Assembly (NCBI GenBank): GCA_965145485.1
Contig: CBCTCU010000010.1
Location: forward strand, 1-64,000
Length of the DNA stretch: 64,000 nt
Origin: CABQCM01 sp965145485
GTDB taxonomy: Bacteria > Bacillota > Clostridia > Oscillospirales > Acutalibacteraceae
Direction of reading: 5' to 3'
Positions 1-8,423 of the stretch are shown here, piece by piece (positions within the stretch are counted from its first letter, which is position 1; every line of letters begins with the position of its first letter). The position numbers were made by a program, and so were the translations under genes. The notes under the pieces are model-generated. The model was not told the DNA's origin. It did no database searches and saw only the letters and a list, made by a program, of their open reading frames with translations.

Positions 1-39
1 CAGAAGATTTTGTTCTACGAAAAAAGAGCGGTGTTTAGA

Positions 40-207
40 ATGAAACGAATCTGTCGTAAAAGAAAGCAGCGAACCTTGCGCTTTGAAGACGCCGCGCATT
101 TTAATTTTGTACTAGATACGGACGAAGAACTGCGGAACGGCATGACAGAGTTGGCCTTGGAATTTTCCAGCCTGACCGAAGAGGAATATACGGAGAAGTT
201 CCTGTAG
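40..207 (+). CDS. small hypothetical protein, possibly 5' partial or interrupted
   Basis: The 55-residue product starts at ATG 40. The frame is open back to the window edge, and TTG 10 or GTG 31 could also start it, so the 5' end may be incomplete. The N-terminus is very basic (MKRICRKRKQR) and the rest is acidic and probably helical. No family is recognised. Translation stops at TAG 205-207, but the same frame continues for 37 codons to TAA 319-321 with helical, leucine-rich, coding-like sequence. This may be a gene broken by a nonsense mutation, or a separate downstream piece starting at TTG 208. It lies directly upstream of the two-component genes. Confidence 0.4.
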   Translation: MKRICRKRKQRTLRFEDAAHFNFVLDTDEELRNGMTELALEFSSLTEEEYTEKFL

Positions 208-347
208 TTGCTGCGCCGCGCCGGCTTGGAGCTGTCAGCCAGAGAACTCAAAACTTTACTCCTTCTGCGGCGGCAAACCGATCAGATGCTTCTGTGCGAT
301 AAAACGGACGAAGCAAAATAAATCTGCAAAAAACGGGGTAAAACCGT

Positions 348-1643
348 ATGGACGGACTGAGATACGCCAATATAGTGCTGGATGTTTTCAGCATTGTTCT
401 ATCTGTGTTGCCAATCGTTTACCTAATCAGCAACCATCGATACCGGCAAAAGTTGAACCAATATTTTCTGGGCGTCTGCATCTCCAATATTTTGATGATC
501 GGGGGCGACCTGCCGGACTGGTTTCTGCCCACTGCCGCCGAAGCGTCGGAAAAATGGAGTCTGTCGGCCGCCACGGCGCTCTACTACGCGGCCTCCGCTT
601 TTGTCTTGTATTTTTTTACTCGGTACATCATGGAATATCTGCAATTGACAGGGCGGGTCAAAAAAATCTGCTTGCTGTATGCGCTGTTTTTATGCAGCGT
701 GCAGGTTTTTTTCGCCGTGATTAGTCCCTTTACCGGCTCTATTTTTTACATAACGAACGACGGGTATCAGCGCGGTCCGCTGTTCCTGATTTCGCAGTTT
801 GTTCCGCTGCTTTGCTATATGCTGTTCATGGCGCTGGTACTCATTTATCGAAAAAAACTGCTGCCCAGAGAAGTCGTGTTTTTTTTGCTATACATATTTA
901 TCCCGTTGAGCAGCGGTGCGGCACAAATGGCCATGCGCGGTATCGCGGTGGTCAACGCGAGCGTTACCATCGCCACCCTGATTATCCTTATGAACGTACA
1001 GTTTGAACACGAAGTAACGATGAAGGAGCAGGAGAAGGAACTGGCTGAGAGACGGATTGATATCATGCTCAGCCAAATCCAGCCCCATTTTTTATACAAC
1101 TCACTGGCGGTCATCCATTACCTGTGTGAAGCCGATCCGGAGACTGCAAAAAAGGCGATTCAGAGATTTTCGGAATTCCTGCGGGGAAACATGGACAGCC
1201 TGAAAAAGCGTGAGCCGGTTTCCTTCGGGACGGAGCTGAACCATGTCATGAACTATCTGTATTTGGAGCAGCAGCGGTTTGGCGATAAGCTTCAGGTGAT
1301 TTACCAAATCAAGACGGAGGATTTCCTGATCCCGCCTCTTACTCTCCAGCCGTTGGTGGAAAACGCTGTGCAGCATGGCATCCTGAATCAAAAAGACGGC
1401 GGTACGGTCATTATCCGTACCGAAGAGACGGAGGATCACGCCGTCGTAACGGTGGCTGACAACGGGGTCGGGATGAAAAATACGGAAGGGAACCCATCTT
1501 TAGGCGAACATTCCCATATCGGTATTTCCAACGTCCGCAGCCGTCTGGAAAAGATGGTGGACGGCAGCCTGGAGATAGAAAGCAACGACCAAGGAACAAC
1601 AGTCACCATCCGCATTCCCTGGACGGGAGGGATTGATATATGA
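348..1643 (+). CDS. sensor histidine kinase, 7-TM, LytS/YesM-like (HisK_5 + HATPase)
   Basis: This 431-residue membrane sensor kinase should autophosphorylate and pass phosphate to the regulator encoded next. About seven hydrophobic segments fill residues 8-220, followed by a short charged linker likely to be coiled coil. The His_kinase domain (PF06580 type) contains QPHFLYN with the presumed phospho-acceptor His247. The ATPase domain has the N box LVENAVQHG (about residue 335) and the G1 box DNGVGM. There is no extracellular sensor domain, so the ligand is probably sensed in or near the membrane. The stop overlaps the regulator start as ATGA at 1640. Its position beside a sortase/pilus operon suggests it controls pilus expression; the signal is unknown. 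Confidence 0.9.
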   Translation: MDGLRYANIVLDVFSIVLSVLPIVYLISNHRYRQKLNQYFLGVCISNILMIGGDLPDWFLPTAAEASEKWSLSAATALYYAASAFVLYFFTRYIMEYLQLTGRVKKICLLYALFLCSVQVFFAVISPFTGSIFYITNDGYQRGPLFLISQFVPLLCYMLFMALVLIYRKKLLPREVVFFLLYIFIPLSSGAAQMAMRGIAVVNASVTIATLIILMNVQFEHEVTMKEQEKELAERRIDIMLSQIQPHFLYNSLAVIHYLCEADPETAKKAIQRFSEFLRGNMDSLKKREPVSFGTELNHVMNYLYLEQQRFGDKLQVIYQIKTEDFLIPPLTLQPLVENAVQHGILNQKDGGTVIIRTEETEDHAVVTVADNGVGMKNTEGNPSLGEHSHIGISNVRSRLEKMVDGSLEIESNDQGTTVTIRIPWTGGIDI

Positions 1644-2431
1644 CCTTTTTAACAATCGATGATGAACCTTTGCAGCTGAAAGAAATCATATCCGTTGTGC
1701 AGCGGGTTCAGCCGGAGGCTGAAATTTTTTCTCATACCTGGCCGGAAGACGCGCTGGAAACGGCAAGGACTCATGCGGTAGACGTCGCCTTTCTGGACAT
1801 TCAAATGGGCGGTATGACCGGGCTGGAGTTGGCGTTGAAGCTAAAGGAAGTGAAGCCGGATATCCATATTATTTTTGTCACAGGGTACGCGCAATATGCA
1901 GTGGACGCCTTTGCCATGCACGCAACCGGCTACCTGCTCAAGCCCGTCACAGAAGAGGCCGTCAGCCGGGAGCTGACCTTCATCTACAATGAACAACAGG
2001 CAGTAAGCCGCATCCAGATTAAGACATTCGGCGGGTTTGACATCTATGTGGACGGTCAGCCGGTCCGGTTCGGCCGGGCAAAGGCCAAGGAACTGTTAGC
2101 CTATCTCGTAGACCGCAAAGGCTCGTCTGTAACAACAGGAGAAGCTTACGCCGCTCTCTTTGAGGATGCCGAGGATACTCCCTCCGGCAAGTCGTATTTC
2201 CGCACCATTCTGCATGAAATGATCATAGCGCTGAAGAAAGCACATGCCGATGAAATACTGCTGAAAGGGCGCAACAGTTTTGCTGTTGACCCCCAAAAAT
2301 TTGACTGTGACTATTATCGCTTTTTACAGGGTGATCCCGTAGTAATTAACGCATTCCAAAACGACTATATGCTGTCCTACAGTTGGGCGGAAATTCGCAA
2401 CGCCGAGTTGGGTTTTTGGGAATACAAGTAG
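1640..2431 (+). CDS. response regulator with SARP-like output domain
   Basis: The 263-residue protein has an N-terminal receiver domain: the acidic pair in TIDDEP, phospho-acceptor Asp53 in FLDIQMGG, and a lysine in LLKPVTEE. From about residue 128 it carries a winged-helix plus short helical output domain of the SARP/BTAD kind (KTFGGFDIYVDG, AKAKELLAYLVDRKG, YYRFLQGD, YMLSYSWAE). SARP activators bind direct repeats just upstream of the -10 box, and such repeats occur 74 bp downstream of this gene in front of the pilus operon. The gene is translationally coupled to the kinase by a 4-bp overlap. The domain calls are by eye; assigning the pilus operon as its target is inference. Confidence 0.88.
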   Translation: MTFLTIDDEPLQLKEIISVVQRVQPEAEIFSHTWPEDALETARTHAVDVAFLDIQMGGMTGLELALKLKEVKPDIHIIFVTGYAQYAVDAFAMHATGYLLKPVTEEAVSRELTFIYNEQQAVSRIQIKTFGGFDIYVDGQPVRFGRAKAKELLAYLVDRKGSSVTTGEAYAALFEDAEDTPSGKSYFRTILHEMIIALKKAHADEILLKGRNSFAVDPQKFDCDYYRFLQGDPVVINAFQNDYMLSYSWAEIRNAELGFWEYK

Positions 2432-2445
2432 TCTAAGAATCGATG

Positions 2446-2482
2446 AAAATCCAGGGTTTTACAAAAAACTCTGGATTTTTTA
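2446..2482 (+). terminator. intrinsic terminator of the two-component operon
   Basis: Arms 2446-2460 and 2465-2479 pair over 15 bp with a single G-T wobble around an ACAA loop. The 3' arm runs into a T-rich tract. It lies 15 bp after the regulator stop and separates the regulatory pair from the pilus operon. Confidence 0.85.
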
Positions 2483-2504
2483 TTTTGTCTCATTTTTTCA
2501 AGGC

Positions 2505-2540
2505 TTTGTTGCGGTTTTGTTGCGCTTCGGTCGATATACT
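2505..2540 (+). promoter_or_regulatory. candidate SARP-type activator site and promoter of the pilus operon
   Basis: TTTGTTGCG occurs at 2505-2513 and again, unchanged, at 2516-2524. The starts are 11 bp apart, one helical turn. A -10 box TATACT lies at 2535-2540, with no good -35 box at the expected distance (CGGTTT). Direct repeats with 11-bp periodicity just upstream of -10 and replacing the -35 are the known binding geometry of SARP activators. The -10 also sits in the palindrome ATACTAAGTAT. The repeats and spacing are seen; binding by the adjacent regulator is inferred. Confidence 0.6.
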
Positions 2541-2572
2541 AAGTATCAATGTAAGCAGAGGGGGAGGATGCT

Positions 2573-3574
2573 ATGACGGTTCTGCTCGTCGACAGCGACA
2601 AACAGGCGTTGGACCGGGAGGCCAAACGTCTGGCCGGCCGACAGTCAGGCATGATGGTCGTCCTTCACAGCAGCGCAAACGATGCCATCAAATTTGCGAT
2701 GTACCACGAGGTGGACGTTGTCTTCACCAGAAGTGTACTGGCGGAAATGACCGGCCGGGAGCTGATTGAAAAAATACGGCGTTTTAAGCCGGAGGCAGAA
2801 TGCCGCATTCTTCTGAAAGATGAAGAAATACCCCTCGTTCAGCTTTGGACAAAAACCTTATCCTCTTCCGACAGCAAAGGCACACACAACAGCCTGCCGG
2901 AGGAAAAGAATGAAACAATAAAAAGAACGAACGTACATAGAATAGAAAATGAACGGCCGGCGGGTGAGCATTCCTGTCAGCATGAGCAAAAGAAAGGCGA
3001 TGACGATATGACCGAGCAAGAACTGCGTAGTTTAAGCCGTAAAGAGCTTTTGGAAATGATGATCGAGCAAGGCAAAGAACTGGAATTTGTCAAAGCGGAG
3101 CACAAAAGGGACGTGGAGTTTCTGAAAGCCGAGCATGAAAAAGAAACACAGCTGCTGAAAGAAGAATTGGAAAAGGTGAAAAAAAGCCTGCAAAACCGGG
3201 AAATCGCCATCAACGAAGCGGGCTCTATTGCCATGGCCGCACTTCAACTCAACGGAGTCTTTGAAGCCGCCCAGGCAGCCAGCCAGCAGTACATAGAGAA
3301 CATCCGCAGCCTCAACGACCGGCAAGCGTCCATCTGTGCGAAGCGTGACGCGGACAGCCGGGCCGAAGCCGACCGGCGAATCCGGGAATCAGCGGCGAAA
3401 TGTGAAGAGATGGAAGCAGCCTGCCGGGAAAAATGCGTGGCGATGGAGGCGGACGCCAAACAACGCTCGGAAGCCTATTGGACTGAGGTCTCGACGCGTC
3501 TACAGACATTTTACGAAAATCATCAGGAACTGAAAAAGTTACTGAATACCAATGTCCCGATCCCCCAGATATAA
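2573..3574 (+). CDS. pseudo-receiver / coiled-coil protein of the pilus operon
   Basis: The 333-residue protein opens the pilus operon behind a strong GGGGGAGG ribosome site. Residues 1-90 resemble a response-regulator receiver (VLLVDSD, ELIEKIRRFKPEAE), but the position of the phospho-acceptor aspartate is Arg53 (VVFTRSV), so it should not be phosphorylated. After a low-complexity linker, residues 146-333 form a long charged coiled coil beginning MTEQELRSLSRKELLEMM. As I recall it, that segment exists alone next to signal peptidase and pilin genes in other Clostridia. ATG 3008, preceded by AAAGG, could give this C-terminal part as a separate product. No transmembrane segment is seen. It may act as a cytoplasmic scaffold or regulator for pilus export; this is inference. 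Confidence 0.65.
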   Translation: MTVLLVDSDKQALDREAKRLAGRQSGMMVVLHSSANDAIKFAMYHEVDVVFTRSVLAEMTGRELIEKIRRFKPEAECRILLKDEEIPLVQLWTKTLSSSDSKGTHNSLPEEKNETIKRTNVHRIENERPAGEHSCQHEQKKGDDDMTEQELRSLSRKELLEMMIEQGKELEFVKAEHKRDVEFLKAEHEKETQLLKEELEKVKKSLQNREIAINEAGSIAMAALQLNGVFEAAQAASQQYIENIRSLNDRQASICAKRDADSRAEADRRIRESAAKCEEMEAACREKCVAMEADAKQRSEAYWTEVSTRLQTFYENHQELKKLLNTNVPIPQI

Positions 3575-3587
3575 ACGGGGTGTCGGT

Positions 3588-4280
3588 ATGAAACGAAAAG
3601 CAAATTTTTCGCCTCCCACCCTCGAGCAGCTGGAAGCAGAACTGGCGCGGGAAACAAACCGGAGACGGCATAAGCGGAACGCCGGTGTGAAACGAAAACC
3701 GGATTCCCCGCTGCCTGCGGTTCCTGCGGTGCAGCAGCTGGAGACGGAGCTGAAGCGGGAAACATATCAAAGACGGTATCGGCGTATGCTGCGCAGCACC
3801 ATTTCCACGCTGATTGTGGTGGCGGCTGTCGTTGTGCTGGTTTCCAACCTTTTCCTTCCTGTCCTGCGGATTTATGGTTCATCCATGACGCCGACGCTGG
3901 TGGATGGAAACATTGTCGCCGCCGTGCGGGACGGCTCCTATGCGCGTGGAGATGTCATTGCCTTTTATTACAATAATAAGATTTTAGTAAAGCGCGTGAT
4001 CGGTTTGCCCGGTGAATGGGTGGATATCGACGCACAGGGCAATGTGAGCATCGACGGCGAACCCCTTGACGAGCCGTACTTAGAGGAAAAGGCTCTGGGC
4101 GAATGCGATGTCGAGCTTCCCTATCAGGTGCCGGACGGGCGGTACTTTGTCATGGGCGACCACCGCAGCGTTTCCAGCGATTCGAGAAGCAGCGAAGTCG
4201 GCTGTGTTCCGGAGGAACAGATTGTCGGCAAACTAATCTTCCGAATCTGGCCGTTGAATGAATGCGGGATAATCGCGTAA
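3588..4280 (+). CDS. lepB: signal peptidase I of the pilus locus
   Basis: This membrane protease removes signal peptides from secreted proteins; members inside pilus loci process or help assemble pilins. One transmembrane helix lies at residues 71-92. Catalytic Ser99 is in YGSSMTPTL and catalytic Lys135 in ILVKRVIGLPGE; the box GDHRSVSSDSR is also present. The start at ATG 3588 is preferred because GGGGTG lies 8 bp upstream; an upstream ATG at 3552 overlaps the previous gene. The 70-residue cytoplasmic N-terminus is unusually long and contains two similar copies of a (M/V)KRK...QLE(A/T)EL.RET unit (residues 1-31 and 34-66), which looks like an internal duplication. The product has 230 residues. 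Confidence 0.92.
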   Translation: MKRKANFSPPTLEQLEAELARETNRRRHKRNAGVKRKPDSPLPAVPAVQQLETELKRETYQRRYRRMLRSTISTLIVVAAVVVLVSNLFLPVLRIYGSSMTPTLVDGNIVAAVRDGSYARGDVIAFYYNNKILVKRVIGLPGEWVDIDAQGNVSIDGEPLDEPYLEEKALGECDVELPYQVPDGRYFVMGDHRSVSSDSRSSEVGCVPEEQIVGKLIFRIWPLNECGIIA

Positions 4281-4301
4281 TATCCGGAAAGGAGGTTTTC
4301 C

Positions 4302-7300
4302 ATGAAACCATACAATCGAAAGAATATGATTTCAGACTACATACAGGAACATAAGCTGCGCAAGCACTGGTATCGGATAACGGCCGTTCTGGCGGCAATC
4401 GCAGTTGTGGTGACAGCGGCCATTATGATTCTGCCGGCCATCACTATGGAAAATAACAGCTACGACTTTTCCGAAAATATTACCAGCGTCACGGTGGAGA
4501 GGGAGCAGGGCGGCCAATGGACCCAGAGCGATACGTTTACAGACGGCGATACCATCCGGGTCACCATACGCTACGCTATCCCCCAGGGTGCGATTACTGA
4601 AACGCAGCCGAACATGCACTATCAGCTTCCTGCCGGTATTGCCTTGGAGCAGACAGAGACAGGTGATGTATATCTGGAAAACGGGCAGAGGGCCGGTACT
4701 TACACCATCTCCACAGAGGGTTCCATCAATATCACCTTTGACGAGACCTTTGCCAATGGTGAAGCTTTTTCCGGGAATCTCCACTTCCAGGGCTCCATCG
4801 CGCTGGCGGATTTGGATGAGGATCAGGAGATCCAATTCGGCGGAGACGGCGGCAGCATCATCGTGGTGCCTGAAGAGAAGAGATACACTCTGAATATCGG
4901 GAAAGTCGGCATGTATATACGAGACGCAGAGGACGTTGATAATTATGCCACGCTGGATTTGGACATAGAACAGGGGGACCTTATCTACTATCTTTCCGTT
5001 TTCACCAACAGTAATTCCAACGGCAGCGACGGTTCCATCGCTATCACCGACCGCTTCACGCACAATCCTGCCGACGGCGTGGTCACCTATGACGAAAACA
5101 ATATTGTGATCATCAAAATGGGGAGAGACGTGAATGGGAATTTTGTTCCTACGCCAATAACCGACTATAACATTACATACACGCAGCAGACTGGGCCGGA
5201 CGATGCCAACACCAGCAGCTTCGCCATTGACGGTCTCCCGGCACTGGGGGAAAACGAAGCGTACGAGATTTACTATATCGCCAGGCCACAAGGCGTAGTC
5301 AACTCTCCCAACGCCTCCTTTTCTCTGACAAACACAGCCACTGCCAAAGACGATTCTAAAACGGTCTCTGCCAGCGCCACCGTGGAGCTCAGTAAACGCA
5401 TGGTATATAAGGAATCCGGCGCCAACGAGGGTACCGGCAATGTGAGCTGGACGGTCATTCTCAATGAAGATGGCCGGGATCTGAGCGGCATGACTTTCCG
5501 GGACGAGATGTACTATAAGCGCAACAACGGCGCTGATACACCCTATGATTTGTCGGATATAGAAAATTTCCGTGTGACGGCCTATGAAATCAACGATGCC
5601 GGACAACAAGTGTCGAAAGGCGACGTGACGGCAGACTTCGAAAGATTAGTTAAGTTTGAAAACAACGAGATGATTGTTCGATTCCCGGCGGCTGGCGGCT
5701 GGCCGGAGGAAGGTGCCTCCAACTGGGTTTATCGAATCACCTACGAGACCCCTTTCCCAGAGGGAGCAGCAGTTGACGACCAAATTTCCTTCACAAACAC
5801 CGCCCGGCTGGAGGGTTATTATACGACTGTAACTTGGAACGGCTCAGTTCCGGAGTCTGGCTACGGTTTGGTAAAGAACATCTACCGTTCTGATCCGAAC
5901 ACCGGAACAGACCAGGCATCCATCACCTGGCAATCCACAATCACGTATCCCTCCGCAGCTTTCACTTTGGAGGACATCCGGTACATCGACTGGATTCAGG
6001 ACGCCTATTATGTAGACAGCGGACGGTACATCGAGGGAAGTCATTACACCACCTTGCAGGTCCTTCAAAGCACCTTGCGTATCGAAAATGCTCTGGGACA
6101 GCAGCTGAATAGAACAGAGGATTACAACATCGAGGTTGTGTATGCGGAAGATGTGGCGGACGGAGCCATTGAAAGTGCTACCTGGGAAGCGGTGGAAGAC
6201 ATTTTTGAACAGTATGGTAAAACGGTCACGGAGCAAGAGTTCAACGCAAATTCCACCAAACCCATTGCGCTGTTTCGCATCGTCTTTACAGAGGGGGCGA
6301 AAGCGAAGCTGGAAAGCGGCCAACGCCTGTATATCTACTACGATACAGTGTTAGACCGGCAAGGCGTTACGAACGGTCAGGCTGTAACCATCAAAAATAC
6401 GGGCGCCATCCCGCTGCATAAAGACGTGGCCGAAATACAGACCGCCTTCCACCAGCAGTTGAACAAGCAGGTCAGCAAAACGGGCATAGCTCCCAGTGGC
6501 GATGATTTTGCCCTGGATTCCGACATCTATGTAGACGGCCCCGTTGACATCGACCTTGGGGATACCGGCGGCAGAATTTACTATCGCATCCTGTTCTATA
6601 ACTATACGGATGTTATAGAGTTCCACGATAACCTTTTACAGAAATTTGATGGAAAGATTGGCTTTGACCAAAATCTGCGGATCTACGACGTGCTCACCGG
6701 TGAAATCAGGACGGTAAAAACCTGGGACTATGTCGACAGCTCCGGAAAGTATCATGGAAATTATCAATTGCATGACCTTGGGCAGTTCAAGGATTGCATC
6801 ATCGGCCTGTACTACTACATCGACGTAAGCGGCGACGAGGCGCTGGCCGACTTGGGAGAGGGAGAAACCATCGACTATACCAACACTGTCGCCTGGGCGG
6901 GCGTTGGCAGTGATTCTTCCACGGCCCATGCCGCCAACGGCGAGCCCACGTTGAAAAAAGAAGGTGTTTTGACCACTGAAAATGGAGAAAATCTCGTTTA
7001 CTACTATGTGGTTGTCAATCCCGATGGGCGGGATCTGCACCCGACCAGCAATTTGCTGGAACTGCGGGACAGCCTCACTCTCCCTGCCGGCGCTTCGGCA
7101 AACCTGCGTCTGGAAACCATCGGGCTTTACCACTATGACGCCCAAAATGCAGACGGGCACTACCTGGGAGCGGAAGTGACGGAGGATGAGTTCGGCGAAT
7201 TCGAAGTGCTTCAGTTAGAGGGAACCACTAACACCTATACCTTCACCCTGCCGGATAAGATGGCCTGCGTGGTGGCTTACGCCTATGCGATTGACCCAGG

Positions 7301-8369
7301 GACCAGCGCCCTGGGGGAAATTCAGGTAAACAATACTGCCTCCCTGCTGGGCCGTGCGGTCATTTCTGCCGGAGATGCAGTCACCATCAAAGCCCAGGAA
7401 TCCGGGGCGCAGGTAAACAAAGCGACCCTGACCATCTACAAGTACGGCGGTGACAATCGTGCCAACCTGCTGAATGACGTGCTTTTCGACCTGTTCCGCT
7501 ATGAGCAGCAGGAGGATGGGAACTACGCTTGGGTTCGGACCGACCTGACGGCAATGGGAACAGAGGCCGAGGATGGAGGCCGTCACTTCATCACCGGCGG
7601 AGACGGCGTCGAAGGCGCCATTATCCTGAACTTTTTGGATGAGGAGGATGGCGGCGGCTCTCACTACAATACCCTTTATCGTCTGACAGAATTCCAGAGT
7701 ATCGATGGCTATCAGCTCGACCCCACGCCCCGGTATTATGTATGGGGTGAAGCGGGTAAGACAGAAGAAGACACGGCTGCGCTGATGGCCGAAGCCCTGG
7801 AAAAAGCAGGAGTAAAATGGGAGCAAGTCACCTTTATCCCCTTCGGCGAGAGCAAGACGGACAATATTGCCAACGAGCCCACCACCACCTCCATCTCCGT
7901 CACCAAGCTGTGGCAGGATCAGGACGGTGAAATGCTGGCAGAAAATCTACCGGACAGCGTCACGGTTACTTTGTACCAAATCGTCAACGGTGTGGCTACA
8001 GAATATCAGGCGGAAGGAGTTGTCAATCCTGTCACGCTCAACGCAGACAACGGCTGGTATTACAGCTGGAAAAATCTTCCCAAAGAAATAGACGGCCAAA
8101 CGGCCACCTATACCGTGGTGGAGGAACCGCTGGAAGACTGGGAAATTGCCTATACATACCCGGAGGGCGGAAACGAATCCACCGGTGTAGTCGAGGGCAA
8201 TATCTCCATAACCAACATCAAAAAGTCCAGTTATATCCTGCCGGAGACCGGCGGGATCGGACCAACTTTCTTTATAACCGCAGGACTACTTCTTATGGGG
8301 GCGTCCGGCGTGGGATATTTATATCTGCGGCGCAGACGCCGGAAGGAGGGAGATGCTTCATCATCATGA
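4302..8369 (+). CDS. large LPXTG surface adhesin / pilus tip-like protein with CnaB domain
   Basis: The 1,355-residue surface protein starts after GGAGG at 4291. A basic N-terminus and a hydrophobic segment ending in MILPAITME (residues about 27-50) match the export signal seen in many clostridial sortase substrates. The body is a series of beta-rich repeats of the isopeptide/antigen type. The last extracellular domain, residues about 1190-1305, is CnaB-like (SVTKLWQDQDG, YTVVEEP). The sorting signal LPETGG at about residue 1311 is followed by a hydrophobic helix and the RRRRRKEG tail. Size and position suggest the tip adhesin of the pilus whose shaft is encoded next. The ligand is unknown. 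Confidence 0.85.
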   Translation: MKPYNRKNMISDYIQEHKLRKHWYRITAVLAAIAVVVTAAIMILPAITMENNSYDFSENITSVTVEREQGGQWTQSDTFTDGDTIRVTIRYAIPQGAITETQPNMHYQLPAGIALEQTETGDVYLENGQRAGTYTISTEGSINITFDETFANGEAFSGNLHFQGSIALADLDEDQEIQFGGDGGSIIVVPEEKRYTLNIGKVGMYIRDAEDVDNYATLDLDIEQGDLIYYLSVFTNSNSNGSDGSIAITDRFTHNPADGVVTYDENNIVIIKMGRDVNGNFVPTPITDYNITYTQQTGPDDANTSSFAIDGLPALGENEAYEIYYIARPQGVVNSPNASFSLTNTATAKDDSKTVSASATVELSKRMVYKESGANEGTGNVSWTVILNEDGRDLSGMTFRDEMYYKRNNGADTPYDLSDIENFRVTAYEINDAGQQVSKGDVTADFERLVKFENNEMIVRFPAAGGWPEEGASNWVYRITYETPFPEGAAVDDQISFTNTARLEGYYTTVTWNGSVPESGYGLVKNIYRSDPNTGTDQASITWQSTITYPSAAFTLEDIRYIDWIQDAYYVDSGRYIEGSHYTTLQVLQSTLRIENALGQQLNRTEDYNIEVVYAEDVADGAIESATWEAVEDIFEQYGKTVTEQEFNANSTKPIALFRIVFTEGAKAKLESGQRLYIYYDTVLDRQGVTNGQAVTIKNTGAIPLHKDVAEIQTAFHQQLNKQVSKTGIAPSGDDFALDSDIYVDGPVDIDLGDTGGRIYYRILFYNYTDVIEFHDNLLQKFDGKIGFDQNLRIYDVLTGEIRTVKTWDYVDSSGKYHGNYQLHDLGQFKDCIIGLYYYIDVSGDEALADLGEGETIDYTNTVAWAGVGSDSSTAHAANGEPTLKKEGVLTTENGENLVYYYVVVNPDGRDLHPTSNLLELRDSLTLPAGASANLRLETIGLYHYDAQNADGHYLGAEVTEDEFGEFEVLQLEGTTNTYTFTLPDKMACVVAYAYAIDPGTSALGEIQVNNTASLLGRAVISAGDAVTIKAQESGAQVNKATLTIYKYGGDNRANLLNDVLFDLFRYEQQEDGNYAWVRTDLTAMGTEAEDGGRHFITGGDGVEGAIILNFLDEEDGGGSHYNTLYRLTEFQSIDGYQLDPTPRYYVWGEAGKTEEDTAALMAEALEKAGVKWEQVTFIPFGESKTDNIANEPTTTSISVTKLWQDQDGEMLAENLPDSVTVTLYQIVNGVATEYQAEGVVNPVTLNADNGWYYSWKNLPKEIDGQTATYTVVEEPLEDWEIAYTYPEGGNESTGVVEGNISITNIKKSSYILPETGGIGPTFFITAGLLLMGASGVGYLYLRRRRRKEGDASSS

Positions 8370-8423
8370 CGCCCCTGCAACGGTAAGCAATGTAATTTTT
8401 GAAAAATGAAAGGAGAAACCTCA

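Noticed and set aside
2443..2769. Open frame of 108 codons across the pilus promoter
   Set aside because: It crosses the terminator and promoter, has no ribosome site, and overlaps the better-supported gene at 2573 in another frame.
4332..5609. 425-codon antisense open frame in the adhesin gene
   Set aside because: It is a shadow of the LPXTG protein gene and has no ribosome site or recognisable domain.
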